Origin: Photorhabdus khanii NC19
GTDB lineage: Bacteria; Pseudomonadota; Gammaproteobacteria; Enterobacterales; Enterobacteriaceae
Assembly (NCBI RefSeq): GCF_000517265.1
Contig: NZ_AYSJ01000002.1
Location: 613,131-677,130, forward strand
DNA length: 64,000 nt
Reading direction: 5' to 3'
Shown: positions 36,955-46,087 of the stretch, piece by piece
Numbering within the stretch: the stretch's first letter is position 1
How the letters are laid out: each line of letters begins with the position of its first letter
Position numbers and translations under genes: made by a program
Notes under the pieces: generated by a model
What the model saw: the letters and a program-made list of their open reading frames with translations, nothing else
Databases searched by the model: none
What the model was told of the DNA's origin: nothing

Positions 36955-37334
36955 TGGCTATTATTGGGTTAGGTACAGATATTGTTGAAATCGCCCGTAT
37001 TGAGGGTGTTGTCGGACGCTCAGGTGAGCGTCTGGCAAAACGCATTCTCAGTGAATCAGAATGGCAGAAATATCAGCAACATGAAAAGCCGGTTCGTTTT
37101 CTGGCTAAACGTTTTGCGGTAAAAGAAGCGGCAGCAAAAGCGCTGGGAACCGGTATCCGTAATGGGCTGGCATTTAACCAGTTTGAAGTGCTTAACGATG
37201 ATTTGGGAAAACCCATTTTGCGGCTCTATGGTGCAGCCGCAGAATTAGCACAGAAACTGGGAGTAACCTCTTTGCATGTCACATTGGCTGATGAGCGTCG
37301 TTACGCCTGCGCGACAGTTATTCTGGAAAGTTAA
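36954..37334 (+). CDS. acpS: holo-[acyl-carrier-protein] synthase
   Basis: A 126-residue phosphopantetheinyl transferase that activates acyl carrier protein. The signature [13 protein letters not shown] (Mg-binding Asp) and [14 protein letters not shown] (Glu/Lys) are intact. Start ATG overlaps the pdxJ stop. It converges on yfhL with only two bases between the stops. Confidence 0.96.
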   Translation: MAIIGLGTDIVEIARIEGVVGRSGERLAKRILSESEWQKYQQHEKPVRFLAKRFAVKEAAAKALGTGIRNGLAFNQFEVLNDDLGKPILRLYGAAAELAQKLGVTSLHVTLADERRYACATVILES

Positions 37335-37336
37335 TT

Positions 37337-37597
37337 TCAGATTTTATCGGCATGATGTAATAGCACAAATTTATCCCACAGTTGTTCTTCTGTTTCCTGG
37401 TGGTCTGGATCGGTAATAATGGTATTGTTTATCGGACAGACTGACTGGCAAGTTGGAGCATCATAATGACCGATGCATTCAGTGCAACGATCAGCATCGA
37501 TTTCATAAATTTTATCTCCCATTGATATAGCCTGATTGGGACATTCGGGTTCACACATATCACAATTGATACAGCTTTTTTTGATTAATAACGACAT
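37337..37597 (-). CDS. yfhL: YfhL-type 4Fe-4S ferredoxin
   Basis: An 86-residue ferredoxin with two Cys clusters: CINCDMCEPECPN and CTECIGHYDAPTCQSVCPI, which has the longer spacer typical of Allochromatium-type 2[4Fe-4S] ferredoxins. YfhL is a low-potential electron carrier of uncertain partner; in E. coli it supports tRNA hydroxylation. Standard location beside acpS. Start ATG 37597-37595. Confidence 0.93.
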   Translation of the reverse strand: MSLLIKKSCINCDMCEPECPNQAISMGDKIYEIDADRCTECIGHYDAPTCQSVCPINNTIITDPDHQETEEQLWDKFVLLHHADKI

Positions 37598-37957
37598 TTT
37601 AATAACTTAGTTTATTTTTCATTTTATACCAGTGTGTTATCGTCAGTTTTAATTTCTTACTATTACACACTTATTGTATTTTTATACGGTATAAATTACA
37701 TTGAAAAACCAAATCTGGCAACCCAAAACCATAACACATGAGATTTTTTCTACCTTAGAAAACCTTTATGTATGAGCTTTATTATCTGGTTAGCTATATA
37801 AGGAATTTCAATAACGTGCAAGGTCACCAATATCTCATGGGTTAACAAGTCGTGGGGGAGAATAGTTCTAATTATAACAAAATATTTACTGATGTAGTAT
37901 TAGCAATAATAAAATAATTAAGACCGGGCGCTATCCTAATCCCGGCCTTTTTGTTAA
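37598..37957. other. intergenic region with the distal part of fibre unit A
   Basis: No gene is supported. From about 37800 it shares sequence with 39120-39300 and 40830-41020: a conserved AT-rich block ending in a GACCGGG...CCCGGCC hairpin, about 37921-37947, that could terminate minus-strand fibre transcripts. Confidence 0.5.
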
Positions 37958-38011
37958 TTACGATAATGGCAGAATTGACCAATCAAATGCCGATGCTTTA
38001 TCGAGATAATT
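37958..38011 (-). pseudogene. tail fibre assembly chaperone remnant of unit A
   Basis: The last 17 codons of a Tfa-type chaperone survive on the minus strand: NYLDKASAFDWSILPLS and stop at 37960-37958. They align with the ends of the intact copies at 39270 (LNRVDTSKTPEVDWPITPLS) and 40993. The rest of the gene is missing, apparently removed by deletion between this fibre and its chaperone. Confidence 0.75.
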
Positions 38012-38050
38012 CTAAAATCTGGGATAGATAACAACTATGAATGTTGAAAG

Positions 38051-38881
38051 TTAATTATCTGATATCCCTACTACAAATATGCGTACAGGCGGAAAGGTTG
38101 TATTGCGATACTGCCAATGTGATATTATTACTAGATTTTCTTTATTGATTTTTAATATATCAGCTCCTTCACCATAGTTGCCGCCACTGATATATCCACC
38201 CATACTTGAAAGTATAGCATGAGGTTCATAAGAGTATGCAATTGGGTATGTGATAGTGAATTGCCCCTCGTTAGCTAAATGTGGAGCCTTTACATATACA
38301 GACTGGAATAAGAGATATTTTCTCTTTAATCCATTCAAAAATGGAATTTTAAAAGTCATGAAATTATCCCCTTGTGTAAACAGAGGAGTACCTGCGAATA
38401 ATAATTCCAATAAACCGAGATTTTTCACAAACTCATTTTTATTGGGAATATCTGCACCATTTTGGTTTTTGGCCAATCTGCCGTTAGCATTATCATTTAC
38501 ATCGGAAACAAGCTTCTGAGTTGCTGTGAGTGTATTGCTATTGCCAATGATATCTGTGAATTGAACAATACCTTTTTGTGTTAATGAGGCATCAGGAATT
38601 TTTGTTGTGATTTTTTGTTCTAATGCTTTATTTAATTGTGCCGTGAGTTTGGTGATATTACCATCATCCAAAACATCACTGCCAGATTCTGTCGCAATAA
38701 AATCAGCTACAACAGATGATATTGTTGATGACTGACGTAATGCCTTATTTAATATATGGGTGATAAAACCGTCTGGTGAAAACCCAGTCTGCAACTCTGG
38801 ACTATTTTCATATAAATTTTGATCCACCACATTAGCACCATCTTTAATAGAAAATGCTTTAAAATCATTCTTGTGACTCAT
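38051..38881 (-). CDS. orphan phage tail fibre, unit A
   Basis: A 276-residue fibre-like protein. Residues 1-155 are the module shared by all five fibre genes of the window (KNDFKAFSIKDGANVV, LNKALRQSSTISSVVADFIA, LTQKGIVQFTD, NGADIPNKNEFVKNLGL). The C-terminal 120 residues are unique to this copy (LLFAGTPLFTQGDNFMTFKI onward) and presumably form the receptor-binding tip. The LTQKGIVQ-type repeat with TLTATQKLV is typical of phage tail-fibre shafts. Its chaperone partner is reduced to a stub downstream. ATG 38881-38879 follows TAGGAAAATTG. Confidence 0.82.
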   Translation of the reverse strand: MSHKNDFKAFSIKDGANVVDQNLYENSPELQTGFSPDGFITHILNKALRQSSTISSVVADFIATESGSDVLDDGNITKLTAQLNKALEQKITTKIPDASLTQKGIVQFTDIIGNSNTLTATQKLVSDVNDNANGRLAKNQNGADIPNKNEFVKNLGLLELLFAGTPLFTQGDNFMTFKIPFLNGLKRKYLLFQSVYVKAPHLANEGQFTITYPIAYSYEPHAILSSMGGYISGGNYGEGADILKINKENLVIISHWQYRNTTFPPVRIFVVGISDN

Positions 38882-39230
38882 ATCAATTTTCCTAATATTT
38901 AATAGTTGGTTTATAGTAATATCTTAAATTATTGTAAGGATAATTTACTGATTCTTATAGTTTAAGGATAAAAAATAATAATTAAATGTTTTTATAAATT
39001 ATGGTGTTAATGATTTTTGTATGTTTTTAGTAGTAAATAATTCGATACTATATAAGTAATTAATGCTTATTTTATAGAAGCTGCCTTAAATAATTTTTCT
39101 ATTGAAAGATTTATTATGGCAAGTAGATTTCAATAATGTTCGTGGTCACTAATATCGTATGGAGAATAGTTCGGATGATAACAGAATATTTGCTGCTATA
39201 GTGCTGGCAATAATACAATAACAAAATGAT

Positions 39231-39262
39231 AAAGACCGGGTTCTACTTGAATCCCGGTCTTT
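39231..39262 (-). terminator. terminator of fibre unit B
   Basis: AAAGACCGGG and CCCGGTCTTT pair perfectly around a 12-base loop, just beyond the chaperone stop. T-runs follow on both strands. Confidence 0.75.
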
Positions 39263-39269
39263 TTATTAA

Positions 39270-39704
39270 TTACGATAGTGGCGTAATTGGCCAGTCAACT
39301 TCTGGTGTTTTTGAAGTATCAACCCGGTTGAGCATCACACGATATTTTTTCCATTCTTTAAGTGATAGAATTTCTTCATCTGTTGCTATATCAAGTTCTA
39401 CCGCATCGGCAAGCGGCGTTATTTTTTTATTTGCGAGAGATATAAATTGCTTTCTTTGGATTTCCGCAATAGATATCAATTCCTCTTTCGTTGGTGATGG
39501 AATATCTTCCCAACAAGGAAGGCCATCTTCGCCAGAGGAAAGTATTTTCCCAGTGGGAGGTATTCCCGAGAACTTATTGAATATGTCATCAGTTACAGAT
39601 ATGGGGTCGTTAGGCCATGAACCTGCTTCAATATAATCCTGCTGTAATGATAGCGAATAAAATGCTTTATTTAATGCGCTAAATACATAGTTTTTGTTAT
39701 TCAT
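39270..39704 (-). CDS. tail fibre assembly chaperone (Tfa family), unit B
   Basis: A 144-residue protein of the caudoviral tail fibre assembly family: N-terminal YVFSALNKAFYSLSLQQDYI, middle GEDGLPCWEDIPSPTKEEL, and the C-terminal WKKYRVMLNRVDTSKTPEV signature. Such chaperones bind the C-terminus of the cognate fibre and help it trimerise. It starts 44 bases after the unit B fibre gene on the same strand. Nearly identical in plan to the copy at 40993-41427, consistent with duplication. Confidence 0.88.
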   Translation of the reverse strand: MNNKNYVFSALNKAFYSLSLQQDYIEAGSWPNDPISVTDDIFNKFSGIPPTGKILSSGEDGLPCWEDIPSPTKEELISIAEIQRKQFISLANKKITPLADAVELDIATDEEILSLKEWKKYRVMLNRVDTSKTPEVDWPITPLS

Positions 39705-39748
39705 AATTCTTTTCCAATTTTCATTAAATAATCATAATAATTTTTTAA

Positions 39749-40576
39749 TTAATGTCCTATTGCCATAAAAAATGTGAAAGTAGTGAGTTTATGGTAATTA
39801 AGATTTTTATAACACCGAAATTGATGCTGATTTTCTATCGTTGCTGAGAATATACCTGCTGCTTGAGGGTCATTACCACGGTGAGTTAACGTGATACTAA
39901 AACATGCGTTTGGGAATGGTATTGGAAATTTATTTAAATACCCAGATTGAGGATCGCTATGGTTATACACTTGTGCTAATCCCCACATTAAAATTAAACC
40001 CGAAGGCAATTTTTGCCAGCCATTCTTAACCAAGTTTGCGGTGAAAAATGACATATCTGGAACTTGATTAGTTCCATTTCCCACTTTCAGGTTTGCAGCT
40101 TTATCTAAACCTAAATTTTTCACAAACTCATTTTTATTAGGAATATCTGCGCCGTTTTGCGTTTTTTCTAGTCTGTTATTGGCATTATTGTTTATATCGG
40201 AGACAAGCTTCTGTGTTGCAGCCAGTGTATTACTATTGCCAATGACATCTGTGAGTTGAACAACACCTTTTTGTGTTAATAAGGCATCGGGAACTTTTTT
40301 TGTAATTTTTTGTTCTAGCGCTTTATTTAATTGTGCAGTGAGTTTGACTATATTGCCATCATCCAAAACATCACTGCCAGATTCTGTCGCAATAAAATCA
40401 GCTACAACAGATGATATTGTTGATGATTGACGTAATGCCTTATTTAATACATGCGTGGTAAGACCTATTGGAGGAAATCCAGTCTGCAATTCTTGAGTGC
40501 CTTCATATAAATTTTGAGCCACCACATTAGCACCATCTCTAATAGAAAACGCTTTAAAATCATTTTTGGGACTCAT
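39749..40576 (-). CDS. orphan phage tail fibre, unit B
   Basis: About 275 residues. It has the shared N-terminal module (KNDFKAFSIRDGANVVAQNL to NEFVKNLGLDKAANLKVG), then a tip domain with FFTANLVKNGWQKLPSGLIL and MWGLAQVYNHS, resembling the W-Q-x-L-P-x-G-L tip motif of other phage fibres. ATG 40576 (MSPKNDF) with GGAG upstream is preferred over a start seven codons earlier because it aligns with the other copies. No other virion genes are nearby, so it would have to be used by a particle encoded elsewhere. Confidence 0.85.
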   Translation of the reverse strand: MSPKNDFKAFSIRDGANVVAQNLYEGTQELQTGFPPIGLTTHVLNKALRQSSTISSVVADFIATESGSDVLDDGNIVKLTAQLNKALEQKITKKVPDALLTQKGVVQLTDVIGNSNTLAATQKLVSDINNNANNRLEKTQNGADIPNKNEFVKNLGLDKAANLKVGNGTNQVPDMSFFTANLVKNGWQKLPSGLILMWGLAQVYNHSDPQSGYLNKFPIPFPNACFSITLTHRGNDPQAAGIFSATIENQHQFRCYKNLNYHKLTTFTFFMAIGH

Positions 40577-40992
40577 ATATATTCTCCTAAAATTCAATAG
40601 TGGGTTCTATAGGTGATTTTTTGATTTATTGTAAGGATAATTTTCCATCTCTCATAGTTTAGAGATGAAAAATAATAATTAAACATTTTTATAGGTTATG
40701 GGGTTAATTATTTTCGTATATTTTGAGTAATAAACAATCCGATATGTTTAAATTGAAAGAACATCTGAGTAATTAATGCTTTTTTATAGAGGGTATATTA
40801 AATAATTTTCATGTTGAAAGATTTATTCTGGAAAATAAATTTCGATGACGTACAAGATCACTAATATCGTATGAACTAAAAAATCTTGGTGGAGAATAGT
40901 TTTTATGATGACGGAATATTAACCATTGTAATATTAGTAATAATAAAATAATTAAGGCCGAGATTCTACCTGAATCCCGGCATTTTTATTAA

Positions 40993-41427
40993 TTACAATA
41001 ATGGCACAATTGGCCAGTCAATTTCTGGGGCTTTTGACGTATCAACCCGGTTAAGCATGACTCGGTATTTTTTCCATTCTTTGAGTAATAGTATTTCTTC
41101 GTCTGTTGCTATATCAAGTTCCATAGCATCGGAAAGTGGGATTATTTTTTCATTTGCAATAGATATAAATTGCGTTCTTTGGCTTTCCGCTATGGATATT
41201 AATTCCTCTTTTGTTGGTGGTGGAGTGTCTTCCCAACAAGGAAGACTATCTTCGCCACAGGAAAGTATTTTTCCGGTGGGAGGTATTCCCGAGAACTTAT
41301 TGAATGTGCCATCAGTTACAGATATGGGATCGTTTGGCCATGAGCCTGCTTCAATATAATCCTGCTGTAATGATAATGGATAAAATGCTTTATTTGATGC
41401 GCTAAATACATAGTTTTTATCGTTCAT
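40993..41427 (-). CDS. tail fibre assembly chaperone (Tfa family), unit C
   Basis: A 144-residue copy of the chaperone with the same segments as the unit B protein (YVFSASNKAFYPLSLQQDYI, CWEDTPPPTKEELISIAES, WKKYRVMLNRVDTSKAPEI). Its ATG lies one base after the stop of the fibre gene (TAA T ATG), so translation is tightly coupled. The high similarity to unit B suggests the chaperone is interchangeable between the fibres. Confidence 0.88.
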   Translation of the reverse strand: MNDKNYVFSASNKAFYPLSLQQDYIEAGSWPNDPISVTDGTFNKFSGIPPTGKILSCGEDSLPCWEDTPPPTKEELISIAESQRTQFISIANEKIIPLSDAMELDIATDEEILLLKEWKKYRVMLNRVDTSKAPEIDWPIVPLL

Positions 41428-41428
41428 A

Positions 41429-42256
41429 TTAATACCCTATTGCTCTATAAAATGCTGCTACAGGAATTTGTAAATTTGGAATACTGCTAAAACATTGGAA
41501 TTGGGCATTATTGACCATCATTATTGAAAATGTGCCAGCATGTTGAGGGGCGTTACCAACGTGAGTTAACGTGATGTTGAGACATTTATTCGGGAATGGG
41601 ATTGGTAAATTATTTAAAGCACCAGGTTCGGCGTAAGCATTGCCTTTAACTGATGCTATTCCCCACATTTCAATTAAGCCCGAAGGTAATTTTTGCCATC
41701 CAACCTGATTCAGGTTAGCGGTGAAAAATGACATATCAGGTACCTGATTTTCACCATTCCCTATTGTTATATTTGTTGAATCTGATAAACCAAGGTTCTT
41801 TATAAACTCAGCTTTATCAGGAATGTCTGCGCCGTTTTGGTCTTTTGCCAGTCGATTATTAGCATTATCATTTACATCAGAAACAAGCTTCTGAGTTGAA
41901 GCGAGTGTATTACTGGTGCCTATTTGGTCTGTGAGCTGAATAATTCCTTTTTCTGTTAATGAGGCATCGCGAATTTCTGTTGTGTTTTTTTGCTCTAAGG
42001 CTTTCTTGAATTGGGCAGTGAGTTTGTCTATATCCCCATTATCCAGAACATCATCGCCAGATTGTGTTGCGATAAAATTAGCGACGACAGTGGATATGGT
42101 TGACGATTGACGTAATGCCTTATTTAATAGTTCAGCGGTAATATTTCCTGTTGGAAACCCAGTTTGCAAATTTTGCTCTTTTTCATATATTTCTTGCTTC
42201 ACTATATTTGCATTTTCACTAATAGAAAAAGCCTTAAAATCATTCTTTTGACTCAT
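41429..42256 (-). CDS. orphan phage tail fibre, unit C
   Basis: About 275 residues. The shared N-terminal module (KNDFKAFSISENANIVKQEI, LLNKALRQSSTISTVVANFI) is followed by a tip close in plan to unit B but diverged (FFTANLNQVGWQKLPSGLIE, MWGIASVKGNAYAE). ATG 42256 is chosen by alignment with MSxKNDFKAF and a GGAGAAA upstream. The chaperone gene follows immediately. It probably arose by duplication with tip divergence. Confidence 0.85.
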   Translation of the reverse strand: MSQKNDFKAFSISENANIVKQEIYEKEQNLQTGFPTGNITAELLNKALRQSSTISTVVANFIATQSGDDVLDNGDIDKLTAQFKKALEQKNTTEIRDASLTEKGIIQLTDQIGTSNTLASTQKLVSDVNDNANNRLAKDQNGADIPDKAEFIKNLGLSDSTNITIGNGENQVPDMSFFTANLNQVGWQKLPSGLIEMWGIASVKGNAYAEPGALNNLPIPFPNKCLNITLTHVGNAPQHAGTFSIMMVNNAQFQCFSSIPNLQIPVAAFYRAIGY

Positions 42257-42471
42257 ATATTTTTCTCCAATTAAGTACTGCACTTTACAAGCAATATAGT
42301 GAATTTTTATAAAAATAATTTCTCCCTATTCACGCCAGCTATAGTTTAGTTAGAAAAAAGAATAATGGAATATTCTTATAACTTATAGGGTTAACTATTT
42401 TTATATAATTGGCAGTAATAAGTATTTTAATATTTTGTAATCTGAAAATACATCTAAACTATTTGCATTTA

Positions 42472-42606
42472 TTATTCGAATCTGCCTCTTGTAATTGGAA
42501 ATATACTCAAGTCATTAATGTTTTCCTTTTGTAAATTATCTTCAATAGTTTCCATGCTAAAAAATCCATCCTGAAGACTGATTTTATACTCGAAATTATA
42601 TTGTTG
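42472..42606 (-). pseudogene. C-terminal remnant of an unrecognised gene
   Basis: A 44-codon open stretch on the minus strand reads QQYNFEYKISLQDGFFSMET, IEDNLQKENIND and ends IFPITRGRFE before two stops. The composition is protein-like in very AT-rich DNA, but a stop lies directly upstream and no start or ribosome binding site fits the whole frame. Probably the tail of a deleted gene. A 27-residue peptide from the internal ATG is less likely. Confidence 0.35.
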
Positions 42607-42977
42607 TTAATGTGGATGACTATTGCCTTAAATTATTTTATTGGGTTGAATATGTTCACTATATGAAGGTGAGTAATATTTTATTATTTCTGATGTGGGG
42701 TCGATTTATTTTATATATGACTGATTGTGTTATCATTAATAAAACCAAAATCAATGAAATGATCTGAGTATTTCCCTAAATAAAGTCATTTGTATTTATA
42801 GGTGGCAATTGATTGCATTAAACTATAATAATATTCTATTGTATTCTCTTTAATGACATCATTATTAAAATCAGTTTATTGATTGTTTATATGCTTATGT
42901 TAGCTTTGTATTTGGAAATTTTCATGTGAATAGACTTTTCGTAAATAATATCCGTTATTTTTCTGTGGGGATGATAA
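42607..42977. other. AT-rich intergenic region before the plus-strand fibre
   Basis: No gene is seen. It probably holds the promoter for the fibre gene at 42978. A GTGGGGATGA ribosome binding site immediately precedes that start. Confidence 0.4.
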
Positions 42978-43574
42978 ATGAGTAATAAGAATGATTTTAA
43001 AGCTTTTTCTACCAGTAATAATGCTAATGTCGTGAGTCAAGAAAGATATGAAGAATATCCTAATTTGCAAACTGGATTTCCACCAGGGGAGATGACCACT
43101 CATGTATTAAATAAGGCATTACGTCAGTCGTCCACAATAGCATCTGTTGTGGCTAATTTTATGTCCACACAATGTGGGAAAGATGTTCTGGATAATGGCG
43201 ATCTAGAAACGCTTAATAAGACGTTTACTGATTCGTTGCAGTGTTACATGAAAGAACAATCTCCTGGTCAGCTATCACATAACGGTTATCAACAATTACC
43301 TGGGGGATTAATATTTCAATGGGGAAGACATAATTTTACTCCATTAACTATGAACAAGGTAATTTTACCAGTACCTTTTAAACGTGGTTGTCTGAAAGTT
43401 TTTATAACACCGGTTGGTGATTGGGTATTTCCGATGTCGGCAGCACCTAACGGAACATTGAATAGTTTTGTTGCTTGGGTTGCTGCGCGAACTATTAATG
43501 CTTATGGAACTGAAATCAAGTTGTCTGCTAGTGATACTTATGTATATGGAGACTATTTTGCAATCGGTTATTAA
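42978..43574 (+). CDS. short orphan phage tail fibre on the plus strand
   Basis: A 198-residue protein. Residues 1-90 are the conserved N-terminal module (KNDFKAFSTSNNANVVSQER, LNKALRQSSTIASVVANFM). The LTQKG shaft segment of the other copies is missing, and the chain passes directly to a tip with LSHNGYQQLPGGLIFQWGRH. It has no chaperone gene and lies opposite to units A-C. It looks like a recombinant of the shared anchor with a different tip. ATG 42978 is in good context and a strong terminator follows. Confidence 0.8.
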   Translation: MSNKNDFKAFSTSNNANVVSQERYEEYPNLQTGFPPGEMTTHVLNKALRQSSTIASVVANFMSTQCGKDVLDNGDLETLNKTFTDSLQCYMKEQSPGQLSHNGYQQLPGGLIFQWGRHNFTPLTMNKVILPVPFKRGCLKVFITPVGDWVFPMSAAPNGTLNSFVAWVAARTINAYGTEIKLSASDTYVYGDYFAIGY

Positions 43575-43597
43575 TTAATATATGGAGATAAATAATA

Positions 43598-43626
43598 AGC
43601 CGGATTTATTCCGGCTTTGTTTTTTT
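43598..43626 (+). terminator. intrinsic terminator of the plus-strand fibre gene
   Basis: AAGCCGG and CCGGCTT pair around ATTTATT and are followed by TGTTTTTTTATT. Confidence 0.85.
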
Positions 43627-43798
43627 ATTCTTAAATATATTAATGTGAATTAAATGCTGTTTAGAAATAATATAAAATATAGCTATGGGGAATATATCAA
43701 ATAGTCTCGAATATATGTTACCCGTGTAATGATAAGTAAATATATCTGGAAAATAGGTAAAATAAATCGTTATAATTGCCTCTGATATAATGAAATGA

Positions 43799-44314
<516 letters not shown>

Positions 44315-44398
44315 TACGCCGTTTCTGCTTACTGAGGCTTGAGTCAGATTTAAGCCTCGTCCAGTCAGGATGGGGTGTTATTACAGCCAGCCAATTGC

Positions 44399-45820
44399 TT
44401 ACTCTGTTTTCGATTTTTCTGTTTGGGAAATTAATTTCTTCCGGTTTTCTTTGGCCTGTAAATAGCCAACTAAACTAAGCTGATAGCGGCGGATATTTTC
44501 GACATAGCGATAAGCCTCGTGCCCACGGGCATAACCATAGGTGGTATTGGTGTAGTACTTTTTCTGGCTTAATAGGGGGATTCGGGCTTTTACATCAAGC
44601 CAGCTATCGGGATTTCCTTTCTGTGATGCCGTTAGTTTACGGGCATCCAGCATATGACCATAGCCCATATTGTAAGCAGCCAGCGCAAACCAAATTCGCT
44701 CATCTTTAGGGATGTTTTCAGGTAGTCGTTCCATCAGATTTTGCAAATAGATTGCGCCTCCCTTAATACTTTCTTCTGGATCAAGACGGTCAACAACACC
44801 TAATCCTTTAGCCGTCGGGCTGGTTAACATCATCAGGCCACGCACACCCGTGGGAGAGGTTGCCAGCGGGTCCCAGTGAGACTCTTGCCAGGCAATTGCA
44901 GCCAGTAGTTGCCAGCTGATTTCACCGGAGTATTTCTCAAACAGAGGCTGATAAGTAGGCAGAATATGATCAATCGCACTGAGAAAAGAGAGGGTATCGA
45001 AATAATCAAATGAGCCGACATGACCAAAGTATTTCTCTTCCAGCCGTGGCATCACATCTTCTTCCGTCATCTGGCTGAAAAAATCCAGCATGGCAGCATA
45101 AAGGCTGTAATCATCAATACGTTTTAAATACCACGTCAGGGGATTATCTTCACTGATATCAAAAGCGACGGCTAGATTAGGGTGAGTACGCTGTTGCAAC
45201 GCGACATTGATAGAGTCGCCCAAGGTGTAATCCAGTTTGCCCTCTGATACCAGCTCCAGTAATTCCCGGGTGTTGTATTGCTGTGTCTCATCCCATCCAA
45301 GTTCCGGGTAAGGCTCTTCTTTCATCTTTTTCAGCGTACTGACATGAGCTGAACCGGAAGTGACCAGCAATTTGCCTTTCAAATCCTTAAAAGAGCGGGG
45401 ACGTGGAGTCCCTTTGCGGTAAATCAGTTGTTGAGAAACAGAATAGTAAGCTGGACCAGTACGGGCTTGCTCCAGTCTCTCTTCATTATAGGTAAGACCG
45501 GCAGCCAAAAAATCAGCGTCACCCTTTTCCAGATCGTCAAATAACTGGTTGAGATTTGTTCTGAATTTGATTTCCAATTTAACGCCAAGATAATCTGCAA
45601 AGCGTTTCGCCAGCTCGTAATCAAAACCATTTGGTTCTTTTTTACTTGTAAGATGAATCAGAGGTGAGCTGATTGTGCTAATCCGTAGCTCTCCCCTGGT
45701 CATGATCCTGTTAATCTGCTCCTGCTGTTTATTCGGCCAACTGATGTTCAGACTGATAATGGCGGCAGAAAAAAGAGCGATAACAATGATAACGAAATAA
45801 TTTATTTTTATATTATTCAA
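44399..45820 (-). CDS. mltF: membrane-bound lytic murein transglycosylase F
   Basis: A 473-residue two-domain enzyme. An N-terminal membrane anchor (residues 7-26) precedes a periplasmic solute-binding-protein-like domain (about 40-265) and a C-terminal SLT domain with catalytic Glu in [20 protein letters not shown]. It cleaves peptidoglycan to 1,6-anhydromuropeptides. The start appears to be TTG 45820, which aligns with the E. coli N-terminus (xNNIKINYF). Divergent from purL, as in E. coli. The C-terminal tail is shorter than in E. coli MltF. Confidence 0.94.
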   Translation of the reverse strand: MNNIKINYFVIIVIALFSAAIISLNISWPNKQQEQINRIMTRGELRISTISSPLIHLTSKKEPNGFDYELAKRFADYLGVKLEIKFRTNLNQLFDDLEKGDADFLAAGLTYNEERLEQARTGPAYYSVSQQLIYRKGTPRPRSFKDLKGKLLVTSGSAHVSTLKKMKEEPYPELGWDETQQYNTRELLELVSEGKLDYTLGDSINVALQQRTHPNLAVAFDISEDNPLTWYLKRIDDYSLYAAMLDFFSQMTEEDVMPRLEEKYFGHVGSFDYFDTLSFLSAIDHILPTYQPLFEKYSGEISWQLLAAIAWQESHWDPLATSPTGVRGLMMLTSPTAKGLGVVDRLDPEESIKGGAIYLQNLMERLPENIPKDERIWFALAAYNMGYGHMLDARKLTASQKGNPDSWLDVKARIPLLSQKKYYTNTTYGYARGHEAYRYVENIRRYQLSLVGYLQAKENRKKLISQTEKSKTE

Positions 45821-45986
45821 ACGGTTATCTCTGTATAACGCGGTGTGGTGCGATGTAAAAACGCGTTATATTATCATGGCTAAATTTCCAGTGATTGAGC
45901 ATTTTGCGGAACAAAAACTTGCGGCGCAACTTAATTGATACCATTTGCATAACCTGACGATAAGATAATTAGCATTCATAATCGTC

Positions 45987-46002
45987 ACGCAAACGGTTTC
46001 GT
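45987..46002 (+). promoter_or_regulatory. PurR operator of purL
   Basis: ACGCAAACGGTTTCGT matches the PurR consensus ACGCAAACGTTTTCGT at 15 of 16 positions, about 85 bases upstream of purL. Confidence 0.88.
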
Positions 46003-46087
46003 CACTGACCGCAATCCTCTATAATGTGCCCGTTTCCCCCTGAGGCATCAGTCAGGCTTTGCTTCTAAGATGAGAGAATGTATTACT

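Larger units (their letters stand above)
37800..39060 (-). repeat. fibre unit A of a three-copy tandem array
   Basis: The unit comprises an AT-rich leader, fibre gene, chaperone stub and terminator-like block. Its leader (38882-39060) matches those at 40600-40770 and about 42290-42440, for example TTGTAAGGATAATTT and AATAATAATTAAA. The distal block (37800-37990) matches those of units B and C. The boundaries are approximate, read by eye. Confidence 0.65.
39100..40770 (-). repeat. fibre unit B of a three-copy tandem array
   Basis: Leader (40577-40770), fibre, chaperone and terminator block are in the same order as unit C. Leader and distal blocks are recognisably the same sequence as in units A and C, while the fibre tips differ. 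Confidence 0.65.
40830..42440 (-). repeat. fibre unit C of a three-copy tandem array
   Basis: Same order of leader, fibre, chaperone and distal block as unit B. The distal block with a GGCCGAG...CCCGGC hairpin lies near 40948-40975. The leader around 42290-42440 is the most diverged of the three. Confidence 0.6.

Noticed and set aside
37800..42440. Repeated blocks between fibre genes considered as a CRISPR array or invertible switch
   Set aside because: The repeats are long, imperfect and spaced by whole genes, all in the same orientation, with no recombinase gene or short inverted crossover sites nearby.
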